Assembly: GCA_964520325.1 (NCBI GenBank)
Contig: CAZFOB010000009.1
Location: 72,070 to 136,069 of the forward strand
From: CAZFOB01 sp964520325
Lineage (GTDB): Bacteria > Actinomycetota > JAICYB01
Reading direction: 5' to 3'
DNA: 64,000 nucleotides
The position numbers and the translations under genes are program-made. This document shows, in pieces, positions 8,939-16,140 of the stretch; position 1 is the first letter of the stretch; each line of letters begins with the position of its first letter. The notes below the pieces were generated by a model. The model saw only the letters and a list, made by a program, of their open reading frames with translations, made no database searches and was not told where the DNA came from.

Positions 8939-10050
8939 GGACGCTTCGCGCTCGCGTGATCGCGGTCGTCTGCGTTGCGTTCGTCTTCGTTGTACCGGCG
9001 GCGCAGGCTCAGGCACCGTCCACGAGACCCGCGGGGCCGTCGCCCACTCCCAAACCCGTCATCACGGCTGCTTCGGCGATCCTCGTGAACCTCTCGGATG
9101 ACAGTCAGGTCACATTCACACGTGCGGCGCGGGTGGTACGCGCGCCGGCCAGCCTCACGAAGATCGTCACGGCCCTGGTTGTCCGCGACGAATTCGCATT
9201 GGACGACGTCGTCGTGGCCTCGCCGTTGGTTCTGCAGACCAGCGGCAGCGACCTCGGGCTCGAGCCCGGGATGAAGCTGAGCGTTCGCGAGCTGCTCTAC
9301 GGGTTGCTGCTGAAATCCGCCAACGACTCGGCGATGGCTCTTGCTGCACACGACCCGGCTGGGTACGAGCATTTCATCGCGCTGATGAACCAGAAGGCGC
9401 GTGCTCTCGGCGCCTACGACTCGACCTTCCGCAACCCGCACGGATTGGATCAGGTCGGACATCAGTCCTCCGCCCGCGACATGGCGATCTTCACGCGCGA
9501 GCTCATGCGCGACCGCACGCTGGCCGCGATCTCGGGCACGCCGAGGCACACATTGATCTGGAAGGGACAGAGCCGCACGTACGCCCACCACCACAAGTTG
9601 TTGTTGCGCAACAACAACATCAAGGCCGGCAAGACCGCATTCACCAACCTCGCCGGCCACGCGCTGATGACGGTCGCCGATACCCCGGCCGGACGACTGA
9701 TCGCTGTCGTGATGGGGTCACAGGATCAGTACGCGGACACCGAATGGCTCTTCGTGTACGGGAAGAACGTCGCGGCGCGCCAAGCGTCCGGGGGTGGGAG
9801 CGTACGCGGGTTCGGACCACTCCAAGCGCCACCGTCGCCTCCCGACAACGCGTTCGCGCAAGCATTGCCGGTCGATAGGAATGACCCGCGCGACGACATC
9901 CGCTGGTCGATCCTGATGATGGTGCTCGCGGGACTGACGGCCCTGACGCTCATCACGTCTCGGCGGCGCGCCGACGAGAGCAGTGGTGTTGAGGCGTGGC
10001 TCGCCGGCCTCGCGGCTCCCGACTCCAAGCAAACGCCGCACAGCCGTTAG
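8935..10050 (+). CDS. D-alanyl-D-alanine carboxypeptidase, S11 family (PBP5-like)
   Basis: Trims the terminal D-Ala from peptidoglycan stem peptides outside the cytoplasmic membrane. 371 aa from the ATG at 8935, which overlaps the phosphatase stop. Residues 1-26 are a signal peptide. The active-site motifs are S73-L-T-K76 and S128-A-N130. The third motif, normally KTG, reads K233-T-A235 (GKTAFTNLAGH). A C-terminal hydrophobic segment (about 315-337) followed by a charged tail suggests membrane anchoring. The next gene starts with a GTG sharing one base with the stop. The family assignment is firm; the KTG-to-KTA change makes full activity slightly uncertain. Confidence 0.9.
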   Translation: MRTLRARVIAVVCVAFVFVVPAAQAQAPSTRPAGPSPTPKPVITAASAILVNLSDDSQVTFTRAARVVRAPASLTKIVTALVVRDEFALDDVVVASPLVLQTSGSDLGLEPGMKLSVRELLYGLLLKSANDSAMALAAHDPAGYEHFIALMNQKARALGAYDSTFRNPHGLDQVGHQSSARDMAIFTRELMRDRTLAAISGTPRHTLIWKGQSRTYAHHHKLLLRNNNIKAGKTAFTNLAGHALMTVADTPAGRLIAVVMGSQDQYADTEWLFVYGKNVAARQASGGGSVRGFGPLQAPPSPPDNAFAQALPVDRNDPRDDIRWSILMMVLAGLTALTLITSRRRADESSGVEAWLAGLAAPDSKQTPHSR

Positions 10051-10607
10051 TGCGCCGCGCCCTCTGGCTCGTTCCGGTCATCGCCGTCTTCGTCGTCGGC
10101 GGCATCGGACTCTTCCGAGTGCGGCCGCAGGCCGCACTCGGAAGCCCGGCCCCAGCCTTCGAGCTGCCGTCGCTGAACAGCGACGGCACGCTCGCTCTCC
10201 GGAGCTTTCGCGGCAAGCCGGTGGTGCTCAACTTCTGGGCTTCGTGGTGCGAGCCGTGCAAGGACGAGGCTCCCGAGTTCGCGCGCGTGTCGAAGAAGCT
10301 CGGCGACGACGTGCAGTTCCTCGGCGTCACGATGCTCGACGGACGCGAGTCCGCTCTCGAGTTCGTGAAGCACTACGACATCGGCTACGACAGCGTCCGG
10401 GACACGCGTGGGGTGATCGCGAAGCGCTACGGAGTGAACGGTGTCCCGGAAACGGTGTTCATCGACGAGCGCGGACGAGTGGTCGGGATCTACATCGGGG
10501 CTTTCCGGAAGGGACAGCTCGAGACCGCTGTGCTCGATCTCCTCGAGCTTGGATCCGGCGAGCTGTTGCGTCTCACGGGCCGCGGCCAGACGCGACCCGT
10601 TCCCTGA
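10050..10607 (+). CDS. TlpA/ResA-like membrane-anchored thioredoxin
   Basis: Thiol-disulfide oxidoreductase tethered outside the membrane, of the type that reduces disulfides in cytochrome c maturation or extracytoplasmic proteins. Starts with GTG at 10050, overlapping the preceding stop by one base; 185 aa. An N-terminal membrane anchor (residues 3-22) is followed by the redoxin domain with W-C67-E-P-C70 and the cis-Pro loop GVPETVFID. The C-terminal end continues about 30 residues beyond the fold without a recognisable motif. Last gene of the phosphatase/carboxypeptidase operon. No cytochrome-maturation genes adjoin, so the partner is unknown. Confidence 0.88.
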   Translation: MRRALWLVPVIAVFVVGGIGLFRVRPQAALGSPAPAFELPSLNSDGTLALRSFRGKPVVLNFWASWCEPCKDEAPEFARVSKKLGDDVQFLGVTMLDGRESALEFVKHYDIGYDSVRDTRGVIAKRYGVNGVPETVFIDERGRVVGIYIGAFRKGQLETAVLDLLELGSGELLRLTGRGQTRPVP

Positions 10608-10611
10608 CGGA

Positions 10612-11334
10612 CTACAGCCCGGCCCAGAACGCCTTCAGTGCGGCCGCGGCGGCGGCCGGGTCTTGCAGCAGCCACCAGTGGCCGAGCCCGTCGAGAAGCT
10701 TCACGTCGACACCGAGCTTGCCCGCGACAGCGCGCGACCGCGTCTCGTCGCCGAACGGATCGGCCGATCCACCGATGACGAGTCCGGGCACCGACACCGG
10801 CTCTGATGCGGCCCACTCGGTGCCGATGGTCGTGGCGGATCGGTAGAGATCGAGGATGCAACCGATCATGTCGTCGTCCAGCGCCTCGATCATCCGTACG
10901 GCATCGTCTTCGGGTACGCCAAGTGCGGACAACAGCGCGGCAGAGTCCGCCGGCGTCGCCCTCATACCCTCCCAGTACGCTTCGCCGTCGCCGGGCGTCT
11001 GCCAGATCTTCGCGAAGTCGTGCCACTCGAAGCCCGGATCGACCACCGTCACCGCGTCGGTCACCCAGCTGCGAACCTCGGGGTGGGTCGTGGCGATGCG
11101 CGTGGTGAGGATGCCGCCCCAGTCGTGGCCGACGAGATCGACCGGACCGTCGATCCCATCGATCTCACCGCGTAGCCAGTCTGCGTATTCGTCCATGGTC
11201 GCGCCGAATCCGTTCGGACGTGCGCAACCGAACCCGGGCAGCGAGAGCACGACGACGTCACCGTCCAGGTGCGACCGCACACCATCCCAGACCTGTGCGG
11301 TCTCTGGAACGCCGTGAACGAGGACGATCGTCAC
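10612..11334 (-). CDS. Alpha/beta hydrolase, epoxide hydrolase/haloalkane dehalogenase-like
   Basis: Soluble alpha/beta hydrolase. It has the oxyanion-side motif HGVPET, the nucleophile elbow VGHDWGG, where Asp instead of Ser points to epoxide hydrolase or dehalogenase chemistry, and the catalytic His in GLGHWWLLQDP. The GTG at 11334 places the first beta strand (VTIVLVHG) at the N-terminus and gives 240 aa; an in-frame ATG at 11403 would add 23 residues that look non-native. Neither start has a convincing ribosome site. It is downstream of the SRPBCC-like gene but separated from it by a terminator, and it converges with the TlpA gene with a 4-nt gap. Substrate unknown. Confidence 0.85.
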   Translation of the reverse strand: MTIVLVHGVPETAQVWDGVRSHLDGDVVVLSLPGFGCARPNGFGATMDEYADWLRGEIDGIDGPVDLVGHDWGGILTTRIATTHPEVRSWVTDAVTVVDPGFEWHDFAKIWQTPGDGEAYWEGMRATPADSAALLSALGVPEDDAVRMIEALDDDMIGCILDLYRSATTIGTEWAASEPVSVPGLVIGGSADPFGDETRSRAVAGKLGVDVKLLDGLGHWWLLQDPAAAAAALKAFWAGL

Positions 11335-11499
11335 ATCAACTTCGACTTCGCCGTTCCGGATCGCGGGTCGGACCAGAATCCATACGCCACATGCCTGAGA
11401 CAACGATCATCGCGCCAACCTCCCGTGTGGACTCCGGTGTCATCGTTGCCGACGCGCCACCCAGGCATCAACCCAGCGAGATCGGTGCTCGAAGACGCC

Positions 11500-11568
11500 A
11501 AAGAAGCCAAAGAAGCCAAAGAAGCCAAAGAAGCCAAAGAAGCCAAAGAAGCCAAAGAAGCCAAAGAA
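11500..11568. repeat. Tandem array of a 9-bp unit (AAAGAAGCC), seven full copies plus a partial
   Basis: Seven perfect AAAGAAGCC units occupy 11500-11562, and an eighth degenerate unit runs into the terminator stem. The top strand is almost purely A/G/C and the bottom strand is rich in TTCTTTGG. The length is a multiple of three, so all top-strand frames stay open, but no frame has a credible start or homology; the array appears non-coding. It sits directly downstream, in the minus direction, of the terminator of the SRPBCC-like gene, so it would supply U-rich RNA after the hairpin. Confidence 0.9.
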
Positions 11569-11596
11569 GAAGGACCCCCGGGGAGGGGGTCCTTCT
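11568..11596 (-). terminator. Intrinsic terminator after the SRPBCC-like gene
   Basis: A perfect 12-bp stem (11568-11579 with 11585-11596) closes a 5-nt loop. In the minus direction it lies 27 bp past the stop at 11623 and is followed by the U-rich tandem array. No plus-strand gene ends nearby, so it most likely serves the minus gene. Confidence 0.85.
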
Positions 11597-11622
11597 GTGT
11601 TGCGGGGAGGGCTGTGTTTACT

Positions 11623-12036
11623 TCACGCTCTTCTAGCCCGCACAAGCTCACGGGTGGTCCGGCGAACCTCGAAGGCGTCGGACTCCTCGAGGCTGCGTGT
11701 TTCGACGTCGTAGCTCAGTGCCTCTGCGAACAGTCCGCCGAGGCGGCGCAGTCCGGGCCGCCACAGCCAGCCGAGCGCGCCCTTGGGGCGTCGGAGATGC
11801 ACGACGATCTCAGTCGTCTTCTTCGATGCTGGCCTGATCTCGATGAGCGCATCGCCCTCGGCGGTCCCCTTCGACCACCGCGCGGCGAAGGTCCGGGAGT
11901 GTGTTCCTCCGGTCGCCGTGCGCTCCGAGCGCACCTCGATCACGGCAGTGCCGACGGCGAGCGTACGCGGGAGCGCTGCTCCGGCCCGGCGCGCGGGCAC
12001 TTGGATGATGACGTTGCCTCTTTGACTTAGGGTCAT
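11623..12036 (-). CDS. Hypothetical SRPBCC-like protein
   Basis: 137-aa basic protein without signal peptide or membrane segment. Alternating hydrophobic strands (VIIQVPARRAGAAL, ALIEIRPASKKTTEIVVHL) resemble the SRPBCC/polyketide-cyclase helix-grip fold, but no diagnostic motif is visible, so function is unassigned. The ATG at 12036 has an excellent ribosome site (AAAGGAGG, 5 nt away). The gene faces the TetR gene across the 40-bp palindrome at 12114-12153 and is the obvious candidate for control by that regulator. A strong terminator follows. It is real on the basis of the ribosome site, terminator and codon pattern. Confidence 0.7.
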   Translation of the reverse strand: MTLSQRGNVIIQVPARRAGAALPRTLAVGTAVIEVRSERTATGGTHSRTFAARWSKGTAEGDALIEIRPASKKTTEIVVHLRRPKGALGWLWRPGLRRLGGLFAEALSYDVETRSLEESDAFEVRRTTRELVRARRA

Positions 12037-12113
12037 CTCGGCCTCCTTTCGGACCGGCCATGCGGCCGATCCTGTCGTCTGGTTGGCGGTGGATCCGCTT
12101 CCCTTTGGCCTTG

Positions 12114-12153
12114 TGACTATCGGTCGGTCATCAGTATGACTGACCGATAGTCA
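12114..12153. promoter_or_regulatory. Large palindromic operator between the SRPBCC-like and TetR genes
   Basis: Two 18-bp arms (12114-12131 and 12136-12153) are inverted repeats with 17 of 18 positions matching, around a 4-bp centre CAGT. Each arm also carries TGAC/GTCA ends of its own, so two TetR dimers could bind side by side. It lies 143 bp before the TetR start and 78 bp before the divergent gene. Autoregulation and control of the divergent gene are inferred. Confidence 0.85.
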
Positions 12154-12295
12154 TAGGTCAACCCTACAAGCATTACCCCCCGTCTGCCGGCGACAAACAC
12201 CCTCAAGTGAGCTTGTGCATTCGAGAACGCGTTGCTACGCTGACCCCAGGTCAGTTCTTCGGCCCACGCCATCGCCAGAAACAGGGGAGCATCGG

Positions 12296-12994
12296 TTGGA
12301 TTCGGTTCGCGAGGCGGTCTCCTCCGTCCTCAAACGCAGGGTGGTCAAGCCGACCGAGCAACGCCGAGCCGAGATCCTCGCCTCGGCACTCCAGCTCTTC
12401 AGCTCCAGGGGCTTCTCCGACACCACGATGGACGAGATCGCGCACGTTGCCGGGGTGGCCAAGGGAACGGTCTATCTCTACTTCCAGTCCAAAGAACACT
12501 TGCTCCTCGCACTCAAGCGCGACTTCATGCAGGGGCTCACCGACGCCGTGGCCGACATCGTTGCTGAAGGGATCGAAGCACTAGCGGCCGGCAAAGCCAC
12601 CGACTACCGCGACATCATCGATGCGATCTTTGAGGTCGTCGTCGACTACCACACGAAACGGCGCGACGCCGTAGAGGTAGTCGTGCGCCAGAGCCCGAGT
12701 CCCGACCTCGTCCGCGAAGCGCTCGACCTCGAGCGCGAATACCTCTCGCTCATCACCAATGCGTTCCGCACCGGCATGGAGTACGGACTTGTGCACACCG
12801 AGGATCCGGAGATGACCGCACATCTGATCACCGCAGCCATCCGCGACAACATCGCCACGTGCCTGTGCTACGGGGAGCCGGACAACCTCGACCGGCTCGT
12901 CGAGGCATGCAAGCAGATGCTCTACAAAGCACTCGCACCGAACGTCGAGCTGCCGCCGCGGCGACCGCGGCTCGTCCGAAGCACCGACAACTGA
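12296..12994 (+). CDS. TetR/AcrR family transcriptional regulator
   Basis: DNA-binding repressor of about 232 aa. The N-terminal TetR HTH is clear (RRAEILASALQLFSSRGF, then TTMDEIAHVAGVAKGTVYLY), and the C-terminal ligand/dimer domain contains YLSLITNAFRTGMEYGLV and a Cys-rich turn CLCYGEP. An upstream in-frame ATG exists at 12215, but the TTG at 12296 has a GGGGAG ribosome site 6 nt before it and gives a normal N-terminus. The palindrome 143 bp upstream is the likely operator. The last ~80 residues are duplicated at 15831-16082. FadR/AcrR-like effectors such as acyl-CoA are possible but not shown. It converges with the TenA gene 1 bp away. Confidence 0.9.
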   Translation: MDSVREAVSSVLKRRVVKPTEQRRAEILASALQLFSSRGFSDTTMDEIAHVAGVAKGTVYLYFQSKEHLLLALKRDFMQGLTDAVADIVAEGIEALAAGKATDYRDIIDAIFEVVVDYHTKRRDAVEVVVRQSPSPDLVREALDLEREYLSLITNAFRTGMEYGLVHTEDPEMTAHLITAAIRDNIATCLCYGEPDNLDRLVEACKQMLYKALAPNVELPPRRPRLVRSTDN

Positions 12995-12995
12995 G

Positions 12996-13658
12996 TCACC
13001 AGCTCTCGCCGGACCACGCCATCTCCCAGAACGCGAGCTCGTAGCGAAGCGTCGTCTCGAAGGTGCGCGACCACCGCACATACGTGAGCTCGTCGGCGGA
13101 TGCGCCGAGCGAATCGACGAAGCCACGCAGCCAGTCGGTCAGTGCGACGTAGTCCGGATCGGCATACGAGCAGATCCACGCTGCATAGCGGTCGTGCTGA
13201 GGTACGCCGGCGTTCTTCAGACGGACACCGGCGTCGGCGTAGCCCCATTGACAGGGCAGAAGGGCCGCGGCGAGCTCCCCGATATCACCGGCCGAAGCGG
13301 TGCGCACGAGGAACGACGTGTACGCGACAGTGGTGGGTAGCGGTTCGGCCCCCGCGAGCTGGTCGGCGTCGATCCCCCACTGCGCACACGTCCGGCGGTG
13401 CAGCTCCATCTCTGTTGCGAGCGTGGCCTCGAGCAGTCTGGCGAACCACGTCTGCGCATCGAGGCCGGGTGCCTTCGCCGATGCGTACGCGAGCACGCGT
13501 GCGTAGTCGATCAGGAACAGGTAGTCCTGGACGAGGAACCGTTTGAAGCGCTCCTCTTCGAGGTCACCCGATCCGATCGCTCGAACGAATGGATGCGCGA
13601 CGCATCGCTCCCACAGCGCGTCATGGTCGCCGCGGAGCCGTTCCGATGTGTCCGTCAA
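12996..13658 (-). CDS. tenA: TenA family protein (thiaminase II / aminopyrimidine aminohydrolase-like)
   Basis: 220-aa helical protein of the TenA fold, which hydrolyses thiamin-breakdown aminopyrimidines for salvage. The diagnostic catalytic Cys context ALLPCQWGYADAG is present, and the C-terminal ELAFWEMAW carries the conserved Glu and aromatic cage. Starts with ATG at 13658, 12 nt after the stop of the aldehyde dehydrogenase gene, so the two probably form an operon. No thiamin biosynthesis gene or TPP riboswitch is visible nearby, so a salvage role is assigned from the family only. Some TenA-like proteins without thi neighbours have other substrates. Confidence 0.85.
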   Translation of the reverse strand: MTDTSERLRGDHDALWERCVAHPFVRAIGSGDLEEERFKRFLVQDYLFLIDYARVLAYASAKAPGLDAQTWFARLLEATLATEMELHRRTCAQWGIDADQLAGAEPLPTTVAYTSFLVRTASAGDIGELAAALLPCQWGYADAGVRLKNAGVPQHDRYAAWICSYADPDYVALTDWLRGFVDSLGASADELTYVRWSRTFETTLRYELAFWEMAWSGESW

Positions 13659-13670
13659 TCTGGCCGGACG

Positions 13671-15089
13671 CTAGACCTTCGAGCGGTACTGCACCTGGAT
13701 CTCGGTGAAGGCCGCGAGTCCCCACGGACCGTTCTCGACGCCGAGGCCGCTCCACTTGAAGCCGCCGAAGGGCTGGTGCGGCGCGAGCGCGAGGTGGGCG
13801 TTGACCCACGCCGTGCCGCACTCGAGCTTCGACGCAACTTCGGCTGCGCGATCGGGATCGCTCGACCACACCGACCCCGACAAGCCGAACATCGTCGCGT
13901 TGGCGCGATCGAGCGCTTCGCTTTCGTTCTTGTAGGTGAGCACGGGCAGCGCCGGACCGAACTGCTCTTCGTCCACGATGCGCACGCCTTCGCTCAAGCC
14001 GGAGAGGATCGTCGGCTCGAAGAAGTATCCGGGACGATCCATCGCCGCACCACCGGCCGCGACGTTCGCGCCTTGGCCGATGGCATCCGCGACGAGCTCC
14101 TTCACCCGCTCGTACTGCGGCGCGTTGTTGATCGGACCCATCTCGACACCCTCTTCGAAGCCGTCCCCCATCTTCACGTTGCGCGCCTTCTCCGCGAGAC
14201 GCTCGACGATCTCGTCCTGCATGGCCTCGGGCACGTACACACGCTTGATGGCAGAGCAGATCTGTCCGCAGTTGCCGAACGCGCCGTCGAAGAGCTTGTC
14301 GGCGACGACGGCGGGATCTGCGTCGTCGAGGACGATGGCGGGGTCGTTGCCGCCGAGCTCGAGCGTCACGCGCTTGAGGTCGGGCGCGGCCGACGCGGCC
14401 ACGTGCTTGCCCGTTGCGACAGAGCCGGTGAAGCTCACCTTGCGCGGCACCGGGTGTGAGGTCATCCACTTGCCGAGCTCGTCACCGCCGGAGACAACGT
14501 TGAGCACACCGGGCGGCAGCACTTGCTGCAGGAGCTCGACCATCTTGAGCGTCGCGAGTGGTGTGAACGGCGACGGCTTGAGCACCATCGTGTTGCCTGC
14601 GCGCAGCGCCGGACCGATCTTCCACGACGCGAGGATGAGCGGGAAGTTCCACGGCGTGATGGCTGCGACGACGCCCATCGGACGACGTACGACTTCGGCG
14701 TAGGCGTTGGCGTCGTCCTGGATGACTTCCTTGGGGACTTCGAGATCGGCGAAGTACTGGAACCACATGCCCGCGCCGAGTGCTTCGATGCCGGCTTGCG
14801 ACAGCGGCTTGCCCTGTTCGCGAACAAGGATGGGGCCGAGCTCGCCGCCGGCGCCGAACATGATGGCGGCCGCATTGCGCAGCGCTTCGCGTCGTGCATC
14901 CTCGTCCTGTTTCCATGGGACGTAGGCCTTCGCGGCAGCGTCCATCGCTTCGTCGAGCTGTTCGCGCGAGCAGTCCGGTGCTTCGGCGTGGACCTCACCC
15001 GTGGATGGATTGATGACGCCAAAGGTCTTATCCGTCGTGCGCCGCTCGCCGCCGATGATCATGCCGGTGTCGATCGCAAGATCCGTCAT
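13671..15089 (-). CDS. NAD(P)-dependent aldehyde dehydrogenase
   Basis: 472-aa soluble aldehyde dehydrogenase oxidising an aldehyde to the acid. It has the proton-acceptor Glu in LELGGNDPAIV, the catalytic Cys in GNCGQICSAIKRVYVP, the Rossmann segment FTGSVATGKHVA, and the NAD-side motif TPWNFPL. It looks closest to the broad-range/aminobutyraldehyde or succinate-semialdehyde group, but the substrate cannot be set from sequence. GGAGG lies about 10 nt before the ATG. It is followed by tenA on the same strand and is divergent from the LURP-one gene. Confidence 0.9.
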   Translation of the reverse strand: MTDLAIDTGMIIGGERRTTDKTFGVINPSTGEVHAEAPDCSREQLDEAMDAAAKAYVPWKQDEDARREALRNAAAIMFGAGGELGPILVREQGKPLSQAGIEALGAGMWFQYFADLEVPKEVIQDDANAYAEVVRRPMGVVAAITPWNFPLILASWKIGPALRAGNTMVLKPSPFTPLATLKMVELLQQVLPPGVLNVVSGGDELGKWMTSHPVPRKVSFTGSVATGKHVAASAAPDLKRVTLELGGNDPAIVLDDADPAVVADKLFDGAFGNCGQICSAIKRVYVPEAMQDEIVERLAEKARNVKMGDGFEEGVEMGPINNAPQYERVKELVADAIGQGANVAAGGAAMDRPGYFFEPTILSGLSEGVRIVDEEQFGPALPVLTYKNESEALDRANATMFGLSGSVWSSDPDRAAEVASKLECGTAWVNAHLALAPHQPFGGFKWSGLGVENGPWGLAAFTEIQVQYRSKV

Positions 15090-15153
15090 CGCCTTCGTTC
15101 CTCCCTCACCTCGGCTCCCAGTTGGCCCCCATCATGCCCCTTTCGGCGTTCGG

Positions 15154-15159
15154 TAGGTT
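15154..15159 (+). promoter_or_regulatory. Candidate -10 element for a leaderless LURP-one transcript
   Basis: TAGGTT lies 6 nt before the ATG at 15166. No ribosome site is present; an in-frame GTG at 15160 abuts the hexamer and is therefore less likely to be used. Confidence 0.4.
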
Positions 15160-15165
15160 GTGGCC

Positions 15166-15792
15166 ATGTCGGAGGCGCTGCAAGGCCGCAACGAGTTCCT
15201 GCTCCGCCAGCGCGTCACGCTGATGGTGAACCGCTACGAGGTCCATGCACCCGCTCAGCCGGGCACCGGCAGCAAACAAGAAGGCGAGCTCCTCGTTTTC
15301 GTCGAGCAGAAGCGGATGAAGCTCAAGGAGGAGATCGGCTTCTTCGCCGACACCAACAAGACACAGCCGCTGTTCTCCGTGAAGGCCGAGAACGTGCTTG
15401 ATCCGCGTGGGCGCTACCAGGTCCTCGATCCGGGTGGCCAGATCATCGCTCGCTTCAAGAAGAACTTCGGACAGAGCTTCCTGCGCAGCACCTGGCACCT
15501 CCAGGACACCGGCGGCAGGCAGACCGGCATGGCCAGGGAGCGCAACCTCTTCGCCGCGCTCTTCCGCCGCTACGGGTCGCTCATCCCCTACATCGGTGAG
15601 CTCCTCGGCCTCATGCCGATCGCCTACAACTTCGACTTCACCACCACCGCCGACGTCCGGCAAGCGACGAACGAGCGCTTGTGGGGCATCCGGGACCGCT
15701 ATCGCCTGACGGTGACCGCCGAGGGAAACGACCTCGACCGCCGCCTGCTCATCGCGATGGCCGTCTGCCAGGACGCACTGCAGCGTCGCTAG
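15166..15792 (+). CDS. LURP-one-related / tubby-like beta-barrel family protein
   Basis: 208-aa protein of the LURP-one/phospholipid-scramblase-like fold: a 12-strand barrel around a helix, with family features such as the early LLRQRVTLMVNRYEV, the region LFSVKAENVLDPRGRYQVLD, and a C-terminal hydrophobic helix (RLLIAMAVCQDAL). Biochemical roles in bacteria are unknown. The ATG at 15166 is preferred because of the upstream -10-like hexamer, with GTG at 15160 two codons earlier as the alternative. It is followed by a short inverted repeat (GCTTGG/CCAAGC at 15805-15820) that may be a weak terminator, and then by the TetR gene remnant. Confidence 0.85.
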   Translation: MSEALQGRNEFLLRQRVTLMVNRYEVHAPAQPGTGSKQEGELLVFVEQKRMKLKEEIGFFADTNKTQPLFSVKAENVLDPRGRYQVLDPGGQIIARFKKNFGQSFLRSTWHLQDTGGRQTGMARERNLFAALFRRYGSLIPYIGELLGLMPIAYNFDFTTTADVRQATNERLWGIRDRYRLTVTAEGNDLDRRLLIAMAVCQDALQRR

Positions 15793-15830
15793 CCTCGCGC
15801 GCTAGCTTGGTCAGCCAAGCGGTTGTTAAG

Positions 15831-16082
15831 ATGGCCATCATCACAAGCGCGTTCCGGACGGGTAGGGAGAACGGTCTCGTGCACACCGAGGATCCGGAGA
15901 TGACCGCGCACCTCATCACCGCGGCCATCCGGGACAACATCGCAACATGCCTGTGCTACGGCGAGCCGGCCGACCTCGACCGCCTGGTCGAAGCGTCGAA
16001 GCAGATGCTCTACCAGGCGCTGGCGCCCGGCATCGAGCTGCTGTCCAGACGACCGCGCCTCGTTCGCACCTCGAACACCTAG
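15831..16082 (+). pseudogene. Remnant: C-terminal third of a duplicated TetR regulator
   Basis: The open frame encodes about 83 residues matching the last 80 residues of the TetR protein at 12296-12994 with roughly 81% identity (for example GLVHTEDPEMTAHLITAAI in both), and the DNA shares a run of about 30 identical bases. The DNA-binding domain is absent, so it cannot be a regulator as it stands. The ATG at 15831 has no ribosome site, and the similarity begins abruptly a few codons after it. The preserved frame and stop suggest either a recent truncation or continued expression of a small dimerisation domain. Best read as a gene fragment left by duplication and deletion. Confidence 0.8.
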
Positions 16083-16115
16083 CCCACCGGAGCGGGGTAA
16101 GGTGCCCACTATATC

Positions 16116-16140
16116 AGCCAATCGGCTATACTATCGGCCA
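16116..16140 (+). promoter_or_regulatory. Promoter and candidate operator of the MNT/HEPN module
   Basis: A near-consensus -10, TATACT (16127-16132), is 8 nt before the ATG at 16141 with no ribosome site, pointing to a leaderless transcript. Just upstream and partly overlapping it is a small palindrome AGCCAATCGGCT (16116-16127). GCCAAT recurs at 16117 and 16137, exactly 20 bp apart. This is a plausible binding site for the HTH of the encoded protein. Confidence 0.6.

Noticed and set aside
11390..11636. Plus-strand open frames over the tandem repeat, encoding KEAKEA or QRSQRS low-complexity peptides
   Set aside because: The 9-bp unit keeps all frames open artificially. There is no ribosome site or homology, and the frames run antisense to a convincing minus-strand gene and its terminator.
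13399..14459. Long plus-strand open frame opposite the TenA and aldehyde dehydrogenase genes
   Set aside because: High-GC antisense shadow of two well-supported minus-strand genes.
15805..15820. Inverted repeat GCTTGG/CCAAGC as a terminator after the LURP-one gene
   Set aside because: Only a 6-bp stem with a poor T tract; noted as possible but too weak to list as a terminator.
16102..16140. Upstream GTG start (16102) for the MNT protein
   Set aside because: It would place the TATACT promoter element within the coding region, and the added residues lack family similarity.
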